This document shows positions 44,555 through 53,741 of a stretch of 64,000 nt of DNA, in pieces. Every line of letters begins with the position of its first letter. Positions within the stretch are counted from its first letter, which is position 1. Position numbers and translations under genes: made by a program. The notes beneath the pieces are model-generated. The model was not told the DNA's origin and did not search any database. It saw only the letters and a program-made list of their open reading frames with translations. Where the stretch lies: the NCBI RefSeq assembly GCF_013128195.2, contig NZ_CP053452.2, forward strand, positions 6,820,001 through 6,884,000, given 5' to 3'. Source of the DNA: Frigoriglobus tundricola (GTDB lineage Bacteria; Planctomycetota; Planctomycetia; Gemmatales; Gemmataceae).

Positions 44555-46056
44555 GTCCAAAACTCGAAAGGCGTCTTCAACGTACACGACCGGCGGATCG
44601 CGTGAGTGACGGGTGCGGTAAGTTCGTGGGCACCCATTTTTCCTGGAGGATCCCGCCCTTGAACGACCTGAGGGCGTGGCCCGATGCGACGCGGGTGGCG
44701 GCGCCGCCCGAGTCGGCGGTGGCGGCCGCGATCGGGTCCGTGACGAACCCCTGGGCGGCGTTCGCGGGGGGCACCGGGGACGGGCACCGGCACCGGTCGC
44801 TGGACAAGAACCTCAGTGAGAGAACGCTCCGGTTAATCGCCTCGGGCCGGAGCAATTGGCAGGTCGATCGCGGCTGTCGCGCACGACCGTCGTTAGCCGG
44901 TAGTGTACGGACCACTTCCTCACCGGCGCCTAGGCGCGCGTGGAGTTGCGACAGAGACTCGCAGATTCGTATTTCAAAATAAGCAAAATCATTTTTTGAT
45001 CGATAAGTTGTTAATTAATATTGTTAGTAGTGAGTGGCGGTGGGGCGTCAAGGCCGGCGTCTCGCTCCGAGTCCGCCGGCTCCGATCGGCGAACCGAAGG
45101 ACCCCGCGCCCGTCGGTGGGCGTGGGGGTCGCGGTCATGCTCTCCCGCCGTCGCCGCCGTTGGCCCCTGGCGGTGGCCGGCCGGGGTTCGCTCCGGCACA
45201 CCACCAGCGGGCCGAACCGGGGCGGGGGCGTCGGGCGCACGGGCCGGTCCCGGAACACCAGATCGCCCAATACCGGATCGCCGGGGTTCGGCCGGGTGCC
45301 TAGCGACCTGCACCGGTTCGGGAGTGGAGCGGGTAGACCGGTTTCGACGTCCGCCGAGGACCACGTCCGGGCGGCCCCCACCCGAGGAGTTTCCCTCGCA
45401 TCGGCGAACGGCCCCGCGGGGCGGATCGGCCGCATCCGGCCGACGCATGGGAGTTGCGAACGCGCTAATGTGGCACCTTTCGGCGAGTTCGTAAATCCAT
45501 TCTAGAAAAGGACTTCGGGCTTCTTGTTGTGATAGTTACAACCGGCGGGCTCCTGGTCACTCGATCGCCGTAACGGACTGCCAATCAGCCCGTTCCCGAT
45601 CAATCGCAAGATTGGTTATAAACATAATAACTGTTGATAGCTGGCGCTAATGGCAATAAATTCGGGCGTGCGTAAAAAACTGATCTGTGGCGCGAAGTTG
45701 TCAATTATACCAAAATTCACTTGTGACTTCTTGGCTTCTGGATTAGTGTACTGCTCGTTCATGTCGAACTCGCGTTATGACATCATTTACGATTTATATC
45801 CTGTTACGATTTTTGTTGTTTATAAGTTTTTCATTTGTCAGTCTGTGTGTGTTGCGCGCGATGCGCGGGGGGGGTTCGCCCGCGCCATTGGCGCAATCAG
45901 GTGCCGGTGCGTGGTACTGATGTTGCGATCGGGCACGAGTGCTTCGGTCGCGTCGTGCGATTGTAGTGAAATCGAATATGTGTTGTTAATCATATAGTAA
46001 ATTTTCAATCGCTCTATTTGTTCGGATTTCTACCACCTGAATTGCGAGTCGATTAT
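44555..46056. other. Gene-poor, partly AT-rich stretch
   Basis: About 1.5 kb. From 44602 to 44982 the plus strand has an open frame with very high third-position GC (about NDLRAWPDATRVAAPPESAV) but no recognisable domain; it could be a small gene or decayed coding DNA. 45034-45450 is GC-rich with open frames on both strands and no clear choice. 44980-45035 and 45500-46050 are AT-rich (e.g. ttgttaattaatattgttag at 45007), rare in this window, and likely hold promoters for the MauE-DUF1573 gene. Confidence 0.4.
44602..44982 (+). CDS. Possible hypothetical protein
   Basis: 126 codons from a GTG at 44602. Third codon positions between about 44659 and 44830 are nearly all G or C, as in real genes here. 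There is no ribosome-binding site, domain or signal peptide. It may instead be a gene fragment. Confidence 0.2.
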   Translation: MSDGCGKFVGTHFSWRIPPLNDLRAWPDATRVAAPPESAVAAAIGSVTNPWAAFAGGTGDGHRHRSLDKNLSERTLRLIASGRSNWQVDRGCRARPSLAGSVRTTSSPAPRRAWSCDRDSQIRISK

Positions 46057-46812
46057 ATGAGTCGCAACGCGATTGGTGATGCCGTCATGCGCCTGTGCGG
46101 CGCCGTCCTGCTCGCGGCCGTTGCCTTGAAAGTACACGGCCTGTCCGCCGGCGGGGTCGGTCGGGCGCTCTCGTTGTTGTCCCCGCGGACCCAACTCGTT
46201 GGCACCGAGGTCGAGGCGCTGGTCGGCATTTGGTTGTTGAGCGGTTACGCCCGCCGCGGGGCCTGGTGGTCGGGTTTGATGCTGTTCTTCGCGCTCGCGG
46301 CGGTTAGCGCCTATCTCGTGGCCGTCGGCCAAAAGAGTTGCGGCTGTTTCGGCCGGGTCGAGGTCAGCCCCTGGGTGTCGCTCGCGTTGGACGCGGTGTG
46401 CGCACTCGGGCTGGTGGCGACCCGGCCGGACGGTGTGTGGCCCGGGCGAGCGGTATCCAAACACGATCTGGTGCCGGCTTGTGGCTTGGTGGCCGCGGTC
46501 GGGCTCCTCTTCGCGGCAACCGGTGAGACGACCGGCCGCTCCCTCAGCCGGCTCCGTGGCGAGCCCCTGTTTATCGCCGGCGGCGACACGGATGCCGGTG
46601 CCGCTCCCAAGGGCGAATCCCGCACGGTGCCGGTGACCGTTGAGAACCTCTCCGAAACTGACGTCAACTTGTTCGGCGGTACGACGACTTGTGCGTGCGT
46701 GGCAACCGCCGACCTGCCCCTCATCGTACCCGCTCATGGCCAGGCAACGGTACATGTGACGATCAAATTCACCGGGGAGATGGGGCGGTCTGTACTTTCC
46801 GCGAAATTATAG
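46057..46812 (+). pseudogene. MauE/DoxX-like membrane protein fused to a DUF1573-like domain, 5' part, interrupted by an insertion sequence
   Basis: From ATG 46057: four hydrophobic helices (AVLLAAVALKVHGLSAGGVG, LMLFFALAAVSAYLVAVGQK) with the MauE hallmark SCGCFG, then an extracytoplasmic DUF1573-like domain (RTVPVTVENLSETDVNLFGG, TTTCACVATADLPLIVPAHG). The insertion sequence at 46790-48268 enters after TGEMGR; the present frame then reads into the element and stops at 46812. Removing the element and one copy of its 6-bp target restores an exact 273-residue frame ending at 48363. MauE-type proteins handle disulfide redox across the membrane. Confidence 0.82.
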
Positions 46813-48268
46813 CGTTTACGCGGCGAGGTCGAGGCACCGCCGTGCGAGGTTGTGAATTTGCACCGGGTCGTGGTGCTCACCCACAACGGCCTGAATTTCC
46901 TCGGCCAGCAACTCCCGCTGCCACGCCCGGCGCTTGTCCGCGTGGCTCGGGCGCCGCTCGGGATCGTCCCACGGGGACGCGGCCCGATGGGCCACCAGGT
47001 CCTCGGCCTTCCGGTCCCAGGCCCACGCTTCGGTCATTGTGAACGCCCATGCACACAGGTGAAAGCACCCCACGTTCGACGCCACCCCACGCACCTGCTG
47101 GTGCCCGGCGCCAACGACCTGTTTGAGATCCCGAAAACAGGTTTCCAGGCTGAACCGGTCGGCGACGAGGCTCAGGATGTCGGCCACGGTCGCGGTGGTG
47201 TCGGTGCAGAAGAACGCGACCCATCCCTTGGGCTCGTCCACCAGCACGACCCGGATCGGGCCCCCGGCGGGGCGCCACGTGGCCTCGAACGTCTTGTACC
47301 TCTTCTCCACCGCTTTCCCGTACAGGGTAAACGTGCCGGTGGCCCACCCGCCCTTCTGGCCGGCCCGCTTGGCCAGCGAGACCCGCTGCGTCCCGTACAC
47401 GCGCCGGGGCCCGCGCCGCTTCGGCTCCGGCTCGGGCACCGAGCACAGGGCCGCGTCCTTGCGGAGCCGACTCACCATCGTCACTCCCAACGCGAGCAGG
47501 GGCTTGAGCACCGGGGCCTTGGCGTACGCCCCGTCGGCCACCACCCACACCGGCTTGGCCCACATCTTGAGCCACCCGTGGGCCCACCGCACCAGCGCCA
47601 CGGCCATCTCCAACTTGGTCGCGAACTCGGGCCGGTCCGGCGCGGGGATGGCCCCGAGGTCCTTTTTGCGGATGTACAGCCGAGCCAACAGGGGCAAGGC
47701 GATCAGGCCCCCGAGCGGGTGGGTAACCAACAACCCGAGAACCACCCACACATGCCCGTACACGAACGGGCTCCCGGCCGGCCCCGGGGTCGGGTTGTGA
47801 TGCACCCCGGCCCCTTGAACCTTCGGCCCGTGCCGCTCCGTCGGGGTGTCGTCGAGGGCCAAGACCAGCCGGGGCGCGCCCCCCACCAAGGGCTTGACCA
47901 CCTGCACCAGCAGGCGCGTGGCGACACCCTCGGTGCGGCGGCCGACGGCGGCCGCCGTGGCGTAACACCGGCGGTATTGGTTCGACAGCCCGGCGGCCCG
48001 AATCCAACGGCTGAGCGTCTTCCGCCCGCCGGCCAAGATGAGACCCAGGTACAGGGCCGCGAGCCGCCGCCCGGACCGCGGGTCCAGGGCCTTGGCGAGC
48101 ACGGAAAACCACGGGCATCGAGGGGCCGGGGTATGCGACGATGGCATGGCCGCGTCCGTTCGGGGTGGGAGGTCGTGTGGTAACGCCATCCTCCCGGACG
48201 GACCGGCACTCGTCTACTCCCAACCCCGCGATCCACGCCAACTGACCATAAGTTCGCGGAAAGTACAG
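46790..48268. mobile_element. Insertion sequence with IS4/IS701-like transposase
   Basis: 1,479 bp. Terminal inverted repeats: left ctgtactttccgcgaa (46790-46805) and right ttcgcggaaagtacag (48253-48268), perfect for 16 bases and similar for about 8 more. It is flanked by the 6-bp direct repeat ggcggt (46784-46789 and 48269-48274). One transposase gene on the minus strand fills it. Both ends and the gene are intact, so it may be mobile. Confidence 0.88.
46816..48189 (-). CDS. DDE transposase, IS4/IS701-like
   Basis: 457 residues. First catalytic Asp in LVLALDDTPTERHGPKVQGA, second in WVVADGAYAKAPVLKPL, and the glutamate of the YREK-type helix in RFSLETCFRDLKQVVGAGHQ, which is typical of the IS4 superfamily. 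N-terminal helical part (LAKALDPRSGRRLAALYLGL) binds the ends. An in-frame Met at about residue 15 (MPSSHTPAPRC) is an alternative start. Full length and without breaks. Confidence 0.88.
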   Translation of the reverse strand: MALPHDLPPRTDAAMPSSHTPAPRCPWFSVLAKALDPRSGRRLAALYLGLILAGGRKTLSRWIRAAGLSNQYRRCYATAAAVGRRTEGVATRLLVQVVKPLVGGAPRLVLALDDTPTERHGPKVQGAGVHHNPTPGPAGSPFVYGHVWVVLGLLVTHPLGGLIALPLLARLYIRKKDLGAIPAPDRPEFATKLEMAVALVRWAHGWLKMWAKPVWVVADGAYAKAPVLKPLLALGVTMVSRLRKDAALCSVPEPEPKRRGPRRVYGTQRVSLAKRAGQKGGWATGTFTLYGKAVEKRYKTFEATWRPAGGPIRVVLVDEPKGWVAFFCTDTTATVADILSLVADRFSLETCFRDLKQVVGAGHQQVRGVASNVGCFHLCAWAFTMTEAWAWDRKAEDLVAHRAASPWDDPERRPSHADKRRAWQRELLAEEIQAVVGEHHDPVQIHNLARRCLDLAA

Positions 48269-48274
48269 GGCGGT

Positions 48275-48363
48275 TCAAGCACGACTTCTTTTGGTACACG
48301 GACGCCCCGACCCAGCCCCACCTGTCCGGAAGTGTCGTCGGTAAGGTGGAGGCGGCGGAGTAG
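48275..48363 (+). pseudogene. 3' part of the interrupted MauE-DUF1573 gene
   Basis: Joined to base 46789, the sequence continues R-F-K-H-D-F-F-W-Y-T-D-A-P-T-Q-P, then HLSGSVVGKVEAAE and TAG at 48361-48363. GxFxxxFxYTDxxxQPxLxxxVxGxV is the normal ending of DUF1573-type beta domains, which confirms the reconstruction. On its own it has no start codon. Confidence 0.8.
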
Positions 48364-48439
48364 TCCGACCGGGGCGACAGCGGCCCACGGGGGGCCGCTG
48401 TGGTGGTGGGATCGGGAGTCTCCTTTCGGAGGGTGTGCG

Positions 48440-48700
48440 ATGATTCGCATCTGTGAGCGGTTGGTCGGGGTGAACGTCCTGGTCGGCCTGGTGGCCCTGG
48501 TGCTGGGCCTGGCCGCTGTGCCCCAGACGGTTACTGCGGCGCCGGCGCCGCCGCCGTGCACGGGGACCTGCAAGGCGGTCTTCGGCGGGGGCCTTTGCGC
48601 GGTCACAAGCATGTGCATGAACTGCACCGGCTGCAACGTCAACCTGGTGTTCAATCAAAACGGCGTTCTGATCGGCTGTAACGGTGGCACGTGCGTCTAG
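48440..48700 (+). CDS. Secreted Cys-rich peptide
   Basis: 86 residues, ATG after a cggaggg site. Signal peptide with hydrophobic core VNVLVGLVALVLGLAAV, cleavage near TAA-PAPPP. The mature part of about 50 residues has eight Cys (CTGTCKAVFGGGLCAVTSMC, MNCTGCNV, CNGGTC), enough for four disulfides. It lies 77 bases after the restored end of the MauE-DUF1573 gene, so it may be a substrate of that redox protein. No known family. Confidence 0.72.
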   Translation: MIRICERLVGVNVLVGLVALVLGLAAVPQTVTAAPAPPPCTGTCKAVFGGGLCAVTSMCMNCTGCNVNLVFNQNGVLIGCNGGTCV

Positions 48701-48905
48701 TACCAAAGCGCGCTGATGGGCACCCGTCGCCCGGGTCACACGTTTCGATTCGCGAGTAACTCGCGACAGGGGCGGTGTGGGACGGGTCGACCCGAATGGG
48801 CATTCGACGGGGTGCGGCCGCGAGGGGCTCCTTCGCGGCCGCTTGTTCAACTCCTCCGCACCGACGCGTTCGATCATTTGGACCGATTGCCTCAGGGGTT
48901 GTGCG

Positions 48906-49970
48906 ATGAATTCGTTTTTGGGCCGAGCAATTGCGGTACCTGTTTTGGCCCTCGTGGGGGGCCCGGCCCGGGGCACCGACCCGCTCGTCGAGGAAGTGAG
49001 CCGCGAAGTCCGGCGCTCGGTCGCGCAAATCGAGGGCGACTTGCGCCCTCCGTTAAAGACGCACACAACCTCTACGGCGACGGCAAGTAATAATAAATCG
49101 CAAAGTTCGTCATTAGAGTTCCGCACCTACCTGACGGGCGAGAACGTCTTGTTCCTCGAAGGAAGCGGGACGAAACAGCCCGAAAGCGCGAGGAGCGGTG
49201 CTTCGGTGGTCTCGGTGGTGAAAGAGAAAGGGGAGCACGTCGTGACCGGTATGGGGTCCCAGGCCTCCACGGTGTCCGGGCGCAACTCGAGGTACACGTT
49301 CCGACTGACCCAAGCCAAGAAGGGGGACGGTTGGCTTCTCGCGAACATCGGCAAGGTGGGGGCGCCTGAAGTGGAACAAGTTGACAATTACTTGAATCTA
49401 TACCGCGACCAAGCCTTGCAGTTCGTGGATCAGGTGCAGAGCCTCGACGGGATGATGAAGTTGAGTACGTTTTTTGAGTCCGACCGCTTTAAACTGATTT
49501 CGGCAACGCGCCCCAACCCGACCGGCCCGGTTACCATTCACTTTACGCGCCCCTATCACGGCGCTCCCGATCTCACGATCGAGTGCCGGTACACCTTCGA
49601 TCCCGCGAGCCGGTGGCTGCCGGTTGAATGGGTCGAGTCCGTCACCTCCCCCGACGGCACCCGTTCGCAGCGCGTGAACCGAAAAATCGTCTCGAGTGAG
49701 CACAAGTTTGAGACCGAGACCACGATCGTTGACACGTCCAACCGGCCCGAGCCGCGGACCACTACCTACAAGTCGAGGTACACGGTCGAGACCGACAACG
49801 ACTTGGACCAAGCGCGGTTCACCCTGCCCGCGTACGGGCTGCCCGAACCACCGGGGTTCGCGCCGGCCAAAACGCCGTGGTTCGTCTGGTTGCTCGTGAC
49901 CGCCGCGACGTGTCTGTGCCTGGCCGTCGGATTCCGCTTGCTCGGCCGGCGGCTGGCGAAATATTCTTGA
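48906..49970 (+). CDS. Membrane-anchored extracytoplasmic protein
   Basis: 354 residues. Signal-like N-terminus (MNSFLGRAIAVPVLALVGGP). A long beta-rich domain (LEFRTYLTGENVLFLEGSGT, FRLTQAKKGDGWLLANIGKV, FESDRFKLISATRPNPTGPV) resembling lipoprotein-carrier-like or outer-membrane-lipid-binding folds by pattern only. A C-terminal membrane helix (FVWLLVTAATCLCLAVGFRL) and basic end. Third gene of the MauE-centred cluster, 205 bases after the Cys-rich peptide. Function unknown. Confidence 0.7.
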   Translation: MNSFLGRAIAVPVLALVGGPARGTDPLVEEVSREVRRSVAQIEGDLRPPLKTHTTSTATASNNKSQSSSLEFRTYLTGENVLFLEGSGTKQPESARSGASVVSVVKEKGEHVVTGMGSQASTVSGRNSRYTFRLTQAKKGDGWLLANIGKVGAPEVEQVDNYLNLYRDQALQFVDQVQSLDGMMKLSTFFESDRFKLISATRPNPTGPVTIHFTRPYHGAPDLTIECRYTFDPASRWLPVEWVESVTSPDGTRSQRVNRKIVSSEHKFETETTIVDTSNRPEPRTTTYKSRYTVETDNDLDQARFTLPAYGLPEPPGFAPAKTPWFVWLLVTAATCLCLAVGFRLLGRRLAKYS

Positions 49971-50293
49971 TGCGTTCAAGCGTGACGCATATTGCCGCTT
50001 CTCGCGTCCGGAAGTTGTGGGTCATTCGGCTGATGTCACCACAGCGGACGCCGGGAAGCGTCGAGAAGCACGTCACTCCGTCCCAAAAGCGAGGATTGTC
50101 GGGTGGGGCGCGGTGTCCGACGGCGACGGCGACGGCGCGCGGGGCGGTTCGAAACGAACCGGGTCACGGCACCTGGGGTACGCCCCCGACGGTCGGAGAC
50201 CGTCGGCCACCCGAAAATGGCCCGCCTTGTGTCACTCCTGGTGACGCCGAGAATTGAATACGGTGTTCGCGGTTTCGGGCTTGGAGGGCTGTC
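49971..50293. promoter_or_regulatory. Gap before the second DUF1559 gene
   Basis: 323 bases. It holds a short perfect hairpin, ccgacggtc-gga-gaccgtcgg, at 50186-50206. No gene is supported; a promoter for the following gene is likely here. Confidence 0.35.
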
Positions 50294-51181
50294 ATGACGG
50301 GCACGCGCCGCGGGTTCACACTGATCGAACTGCTGGTGGTCATCGCGATCATCGCGGTCCTGATCGGGATACTGCTGCCCGCCGTCCAAAAGGTGCGGGC
50401 CGCGGCCACTCGTACCCAGTGCCAGAACAATCTGAAACAGATCGCTCTGGCCACACACAACTACGAATCGGCCCTCGCGACCCTACCCCCCGCAGTGACC
50501 GTCGCGAACAATGGGGAGATGTACCCGTACCTCGGGTGGCTCGGGTGGCTCCTCCCCTATGCCGAGCAGGGGCCGCTTTGGCAGATCTCGGTGGACGCCT
50601 ACGCCGAGCAGCCGAACAACCCTTTCTCCCTCCCGCACCTGGGAATTATGACGCCTGTGAAGGTGTACTCCTGTCCGGCGGACGCTCGCCAGAGCGCGGC
50701 CCAACTCACCTACGAGAACCGACGGGTCGCTGTGTCGGGCTACCTCGGGGTGCTTGGGACCGACTACCGCTCCGTGAACGGGGTGCTGTTCAAGGGCTCG
50801 AAGGTGCGGTTCACGGACGTGACCGACGGCACCAGTAATACCCTCCTGGCGGGTGAGCGGCCGCCCAGCCCGGACTTTTGGCTGGGCTGGTGGTACGCCT
50901 CGGGGACGGCGGACGGAAGTGGGGACACTGCACTGGGGGTGCGGGAGTTGAACAGCGGCACGGTGGCATATACATCATCGTGCCCGCCGGGCCCGTATGC
51001 GTTCGTGGAAGGCAAGCTGGACCAGGTGTGCGACGCCCTCCACTTCTGGAGCCTGCACGCGGGCGGGGCGCACTTCGCGTTCTGCGACGGCTCTGTTCGT
51101 TTCCTCTCTTACTCGGCCGACAGCATCGTGCCCGCTCTGGCAACCCGCGCGGGCGGTGAGGTCGTTACTCTCCCGGACTGA
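50294..51181 (+). CDS. DUF1559 prepilin-like protein
   Basis: 295 residues. N-terminus [20 protein letters not shown] with the pilin cleavage G-F and Glu+5, followed by [20 protein letters not shown] and [15 protein letters not shown]-terminal H-x-G-DG block [20 protein letters not shown], followed by a short tail. Same family as 28339-29361 but with shorter middle loops. Its place after the MauE-centred genes suggests it is the exported product or scaffold of that unit. Confidence 0.93.
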   Translation: MTGTRRGFTLIELLVVIAIIAVLIGILLPAVQKVRAAATRTQCQNNLKQIALATHNYESALATLPPAVTVANNGEMYPYLGWLGWLLPYAEQGPLWQISVDAYAEQPNNPFSLPHLGIMTPVKVYSCPADARQSAAQLTYENRRVAVSGYLGVLGTDYRSVNGVLFKGSKVRFTDVTDGTSNTLLAGERPPSPDFWLGWWYASGTADGSGDTALGVRELNSGTVAYTSSCPPGPYAFVEGKLDQVCDALHFWSLHAGGAHFAFCDGSVRFLSYSADSIVPALATRAGGEVVTLPD

Positions 51182-51239
51182 CGGGTTTGGGCGAACGGCC
51201 GCCGTTTGCTGCTCTTCGCTTCATCGGCACGGCGACCTA

Positions 51240-52623
51240 GATCACGTTGGCTGAATTCGGCTGCCACCAAGGCAGAGGGTTTCCTGGTGTCACACGTTGA
51301 GCGGGCGGCCGGTGTACGTCCACTTGTAGGGCTTGGCTCGCGTCCGGTTGTGGTACGCGATGTACGCCAGGATCTTCTCCCGCAGGTCCGCCACCGATCG
51401 GAAGTTCCCACGGCGCACCACACGCCTCGCCAACACGCTGAACCAGATCTCCACTTGGTTCAGCCACGACGTGTGCTTGGGCACATACACGAACCGCACC
51501 CGATGACGGGGGTCCGTCAGGAACGCCTTCCGCGTCGCGACCGACTTCAGCACCCCGCTCTTCCCCTTCTGGCCCAGCGACTCGGCCGCCACCCCGCACA
51601 GCGACGCCACCCACAGCACCAACGTCGCCGAGGTGTGCGTCGTCAGGTTGTCCGCCACGAAGATCCAACCCGCCTGCGGGTCCGTCGCCACCGTTCGCTC
51701 AATGTGGGTGGCGAAGTCCTTCTCGCCCCGCGTCGCCTGAACCGTCGGGGCGATCACCTGACCCGTTGCGACCTCGAAGTTCCCGATCAAGCACTGCGTC
51801 CCATGCCGCTTGTACTCGAACTCAACTTTCTCGACCTGACCCGGCCGCATCGGCTTGGTCGGGGCGATCCGCTCCTTCGCCTGGACCCCCGTCATCTCGT
51901 CCACGCACACCGTGTGAACCCCGCTCTTCAACCCCGTTGGAGCAGCTTGGTAGCAGTCGCACACGTCCCGGACTTGTTGGGCGAATGCCTCGGGATCCTT
52001 GGGGTTCGCGTTCAGCCAATACCGACTCCGATGGGGCTGGAGTTCGGCACTTTTAAAAGGCGTCCGACGTGGCGGACGGAGATCGAGGGGACGATCCGGC
52101 GTGCCACCACTTCCTCGGCCAACGCGGTCGGGGTCCAGTGCGTCACGGGTCGGCCCGAATCCTCCGGCGGCTCACAGGCGACGGCGATGATCCGGGCGAT
52201 CTGGTCGGGAGCAAAAGTCCCCGGACAACCGGACCTGGGGTTATCACTCAGGACATCTTCGATTGCCCTCTCCAGGGTCGAGAGACCTTCGAGGCACTCG
52301 ATGCGAACCAGGGTGTCGAAGGCGGCCGCCCAACGTCGTCGCCAAATCCCGACGGCGTGCCGCTCGCACCCGAGGTGGTTGGCGATCGGTCCGTTCTGCA
52401 GGCGGTCGAAGGCGAGCAAGATGATCTCGGCTCGCTGGGCCAACCCCCGCGGGCAGGAGCGAGACCGAACCCACCGTTGGAGGATCTCTTGCTGCCGCTC
52501 GGTGATGACCACCTTGGCTGCCTTCCCTGGCATGACCGGCTCCGCTCGGGTGTCAATCTGGGATACCCCGCGAGGGTGACGAAATTCCCGTCGTGATGGA
52601 AGGCCAATTCAGCCAGCGTGATC
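51240..52623. mobile_element. IS630-type insertion sequence
   Basis: 1,384 bp flanked by TA dinucleotides (51238-51239 and 52624-52625), the usual IS630 target. Ends gatcacgttggctgaatt and aattcagccagcgtgatc are near-perfect inverted repeats (one mismatch in 18). It carries two overlapping transposase frames on the minus strand. Confidence 0.88.
51290..52533 (-). CDS. IS630 transposase made by -1 frameshifting
   Basis: The first frame (52533 down to its stop at 52012) encodes the DNA-binding half: [31 protein letters not shown], ending shortly after [11 protein letters not shown]. The second frame (open to 51290) encodes the catalytic half: [20 protein letters not shown] (first Asp), [20 protein letters not shown] (second Asp) and [17 protein letters not shown] (Glu). 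A slippery heptamer T-TTA-AAA lies at 52051-52057; slipping back one base there gives [20 protein letters not shown], the expected IS630 linker, with no gap. Product about 414 residues. Confidence 0.87.
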
Positions 52624-52759
52624 TAGCCGCCGTGGTGGATCACGCGGGTGTGATGGTAGCCGCGAGAACATCGAAAAGTCTAAGGCCGAAAGTCGAAGAC
52701 ATACAACATCGTTGTCTTCGACTTTACGACTCTCGACCTTACGACTTTATGACCCGGGG

Positions 52760-53527
52760 CTATTTCCGCCCCGTCAGCTCGCCGATGCGTTTTTCGGCCT
52801 GGCGGATGCGGTCGGCGTCGGTGTCGTGTTCGACGACCGCGCGGTACAGTTCGATCGCCTTGGTGCGCTCGTTGAGCTGGCGGTCGTAGAGGACGGCGGC
52901 GCGGAGCCGGGCGTCGGTGCGGGAGCCCTTCACCCACTGGGTCGAGCGCTCGTAGTACCGCGCGGCGCGGTCGTACTGCTTGTACGCGCGGCCCTCGTAG
53001 AGGTCGCCCAACTGGTACGCCACGTCGCCGATCTTGTCCGAGTTCGGGTACTTCTCGAGCACCTCGCGCAGCAGCAGCTCGGCGCGGCGCATGTTGAGCA
53101 CGTAGTCGTCCCCGAAGCCCTTGCCCTTGTACTCCATCGCCGTGCGGTACAGGTCGTTGGCCTCCTTCACGTTCACCCGGCCCTCCAGGGAGGGCGGCGG
53201 CACGTCCCGCACGTCCAGGTTGTACGACGGCTTCCACATCATGTGGAACGCCATCAGCTCCCGCTCGGTCCACGCGAGCCGCTGCTTGTCGCCCGCGCGG
53301 GCGTAGTGCTCGTAGAGCGCCTTGAGGCTGTTCTCGTACTCCTTGCGGGCCGTCAGGCACCGCTCCACGAGCGGGATGTCGGAGGTCGCCGCCGCCGGCG
53401 GCGGGAGGCCGTCGGCCCCGGCGGTCTTGGTCGGCTCCGTCAGCGGCTTGCTCGGCGAATCGGCCAGCGCCCACCCGGTCCCGACGGCCCCGCCGCCGAC
53501 GACCAGTCCCAGCAGAACGGCCCGCAT
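52760..53527 (-). CDS. Exported TPR protein
   Basis: 255 residues from ATG 53527 with a signal-like N-terminus (MRAVLLGLVVGGGAVGTGWA). TPR-like helical pairs run from about residue 100 (ELLLREVLEKYPNSDKIGDV, DLYEGRAYKQYDRAARYYER, ERTKAIELYRAVVEHDTDAD), as in YbgF/BamD-type envelope proteins. Pro-rich linker after the signal. Probably periplasmic scaffold; partner unknown. Minus-strand neighbours downstream are insertion sequence and intergenic DNA. Confidence 0.72.
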   Translation of the reverse strand: MRAVLLGLVVGGGAVGTGWALADSPSKPLTEPTKTAGADGLPPPAAATSDIPLVERCLTARKEYENSLKALYEHYARAGDKQRLAWTERELMAFHMMWKPSYNLDVRDVPPPSLEGRVNVKEANDLYRTAMEYKGKGFGDDYVLNMRRAELLLREVLEKYPNSDKIGDVAYQLGDLYEGRAYKQYDRAARYYERSTQWVKGSRTDARLRAAVLYDRQLNERTKAIELYRAVVEHDTDADRIRQAEKRIGELTGRK

Positions 53528-53581
53528 GTTCGTCCCCCCCGTACCCTGTGACCGGAAGACATCGACCGCCTTGAGCTTCTC

Positions 53582-53635
53582 GTGGCGCGGGCGTCCGGCC
53601 CGCACAGCCAACAGCGGGCCGGACGCCCGCACCAC
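53582..53635. repeat. 22-bp imperfect hairpin
   Basis: gtggcgcgggcgtccggccc and gggccggacgcccgcaccac pair around a 10-base loop, between the TPR and PIN/TRAM genes. Similar in kind to the hairpin at 36188-36246. Confidence 0.6.
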
Positions 53636-53741
53636 AAAGAAAAAGCGCGACGCCACCGGAACCAATCCCGAAACGAAAAACCCACGGGCGCGCCCGTGGG
53701 TCCGTGGTCCGCGATCCGACGCGGGGCGGCCGCTCGTGCCG

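Noticed and set aside
46852-48183. Plus-strand 443-codon frame inside the insertion sequence
   Set aside because: Exact antisense of the transposase; no motif.
52012-52533. IS630 first frame as a pseudogene caused by mutation
   Set aside because: A canonical slippery heptamer sits exactly where the frames must join, and this is a known way for IS630 elements to express transposase.
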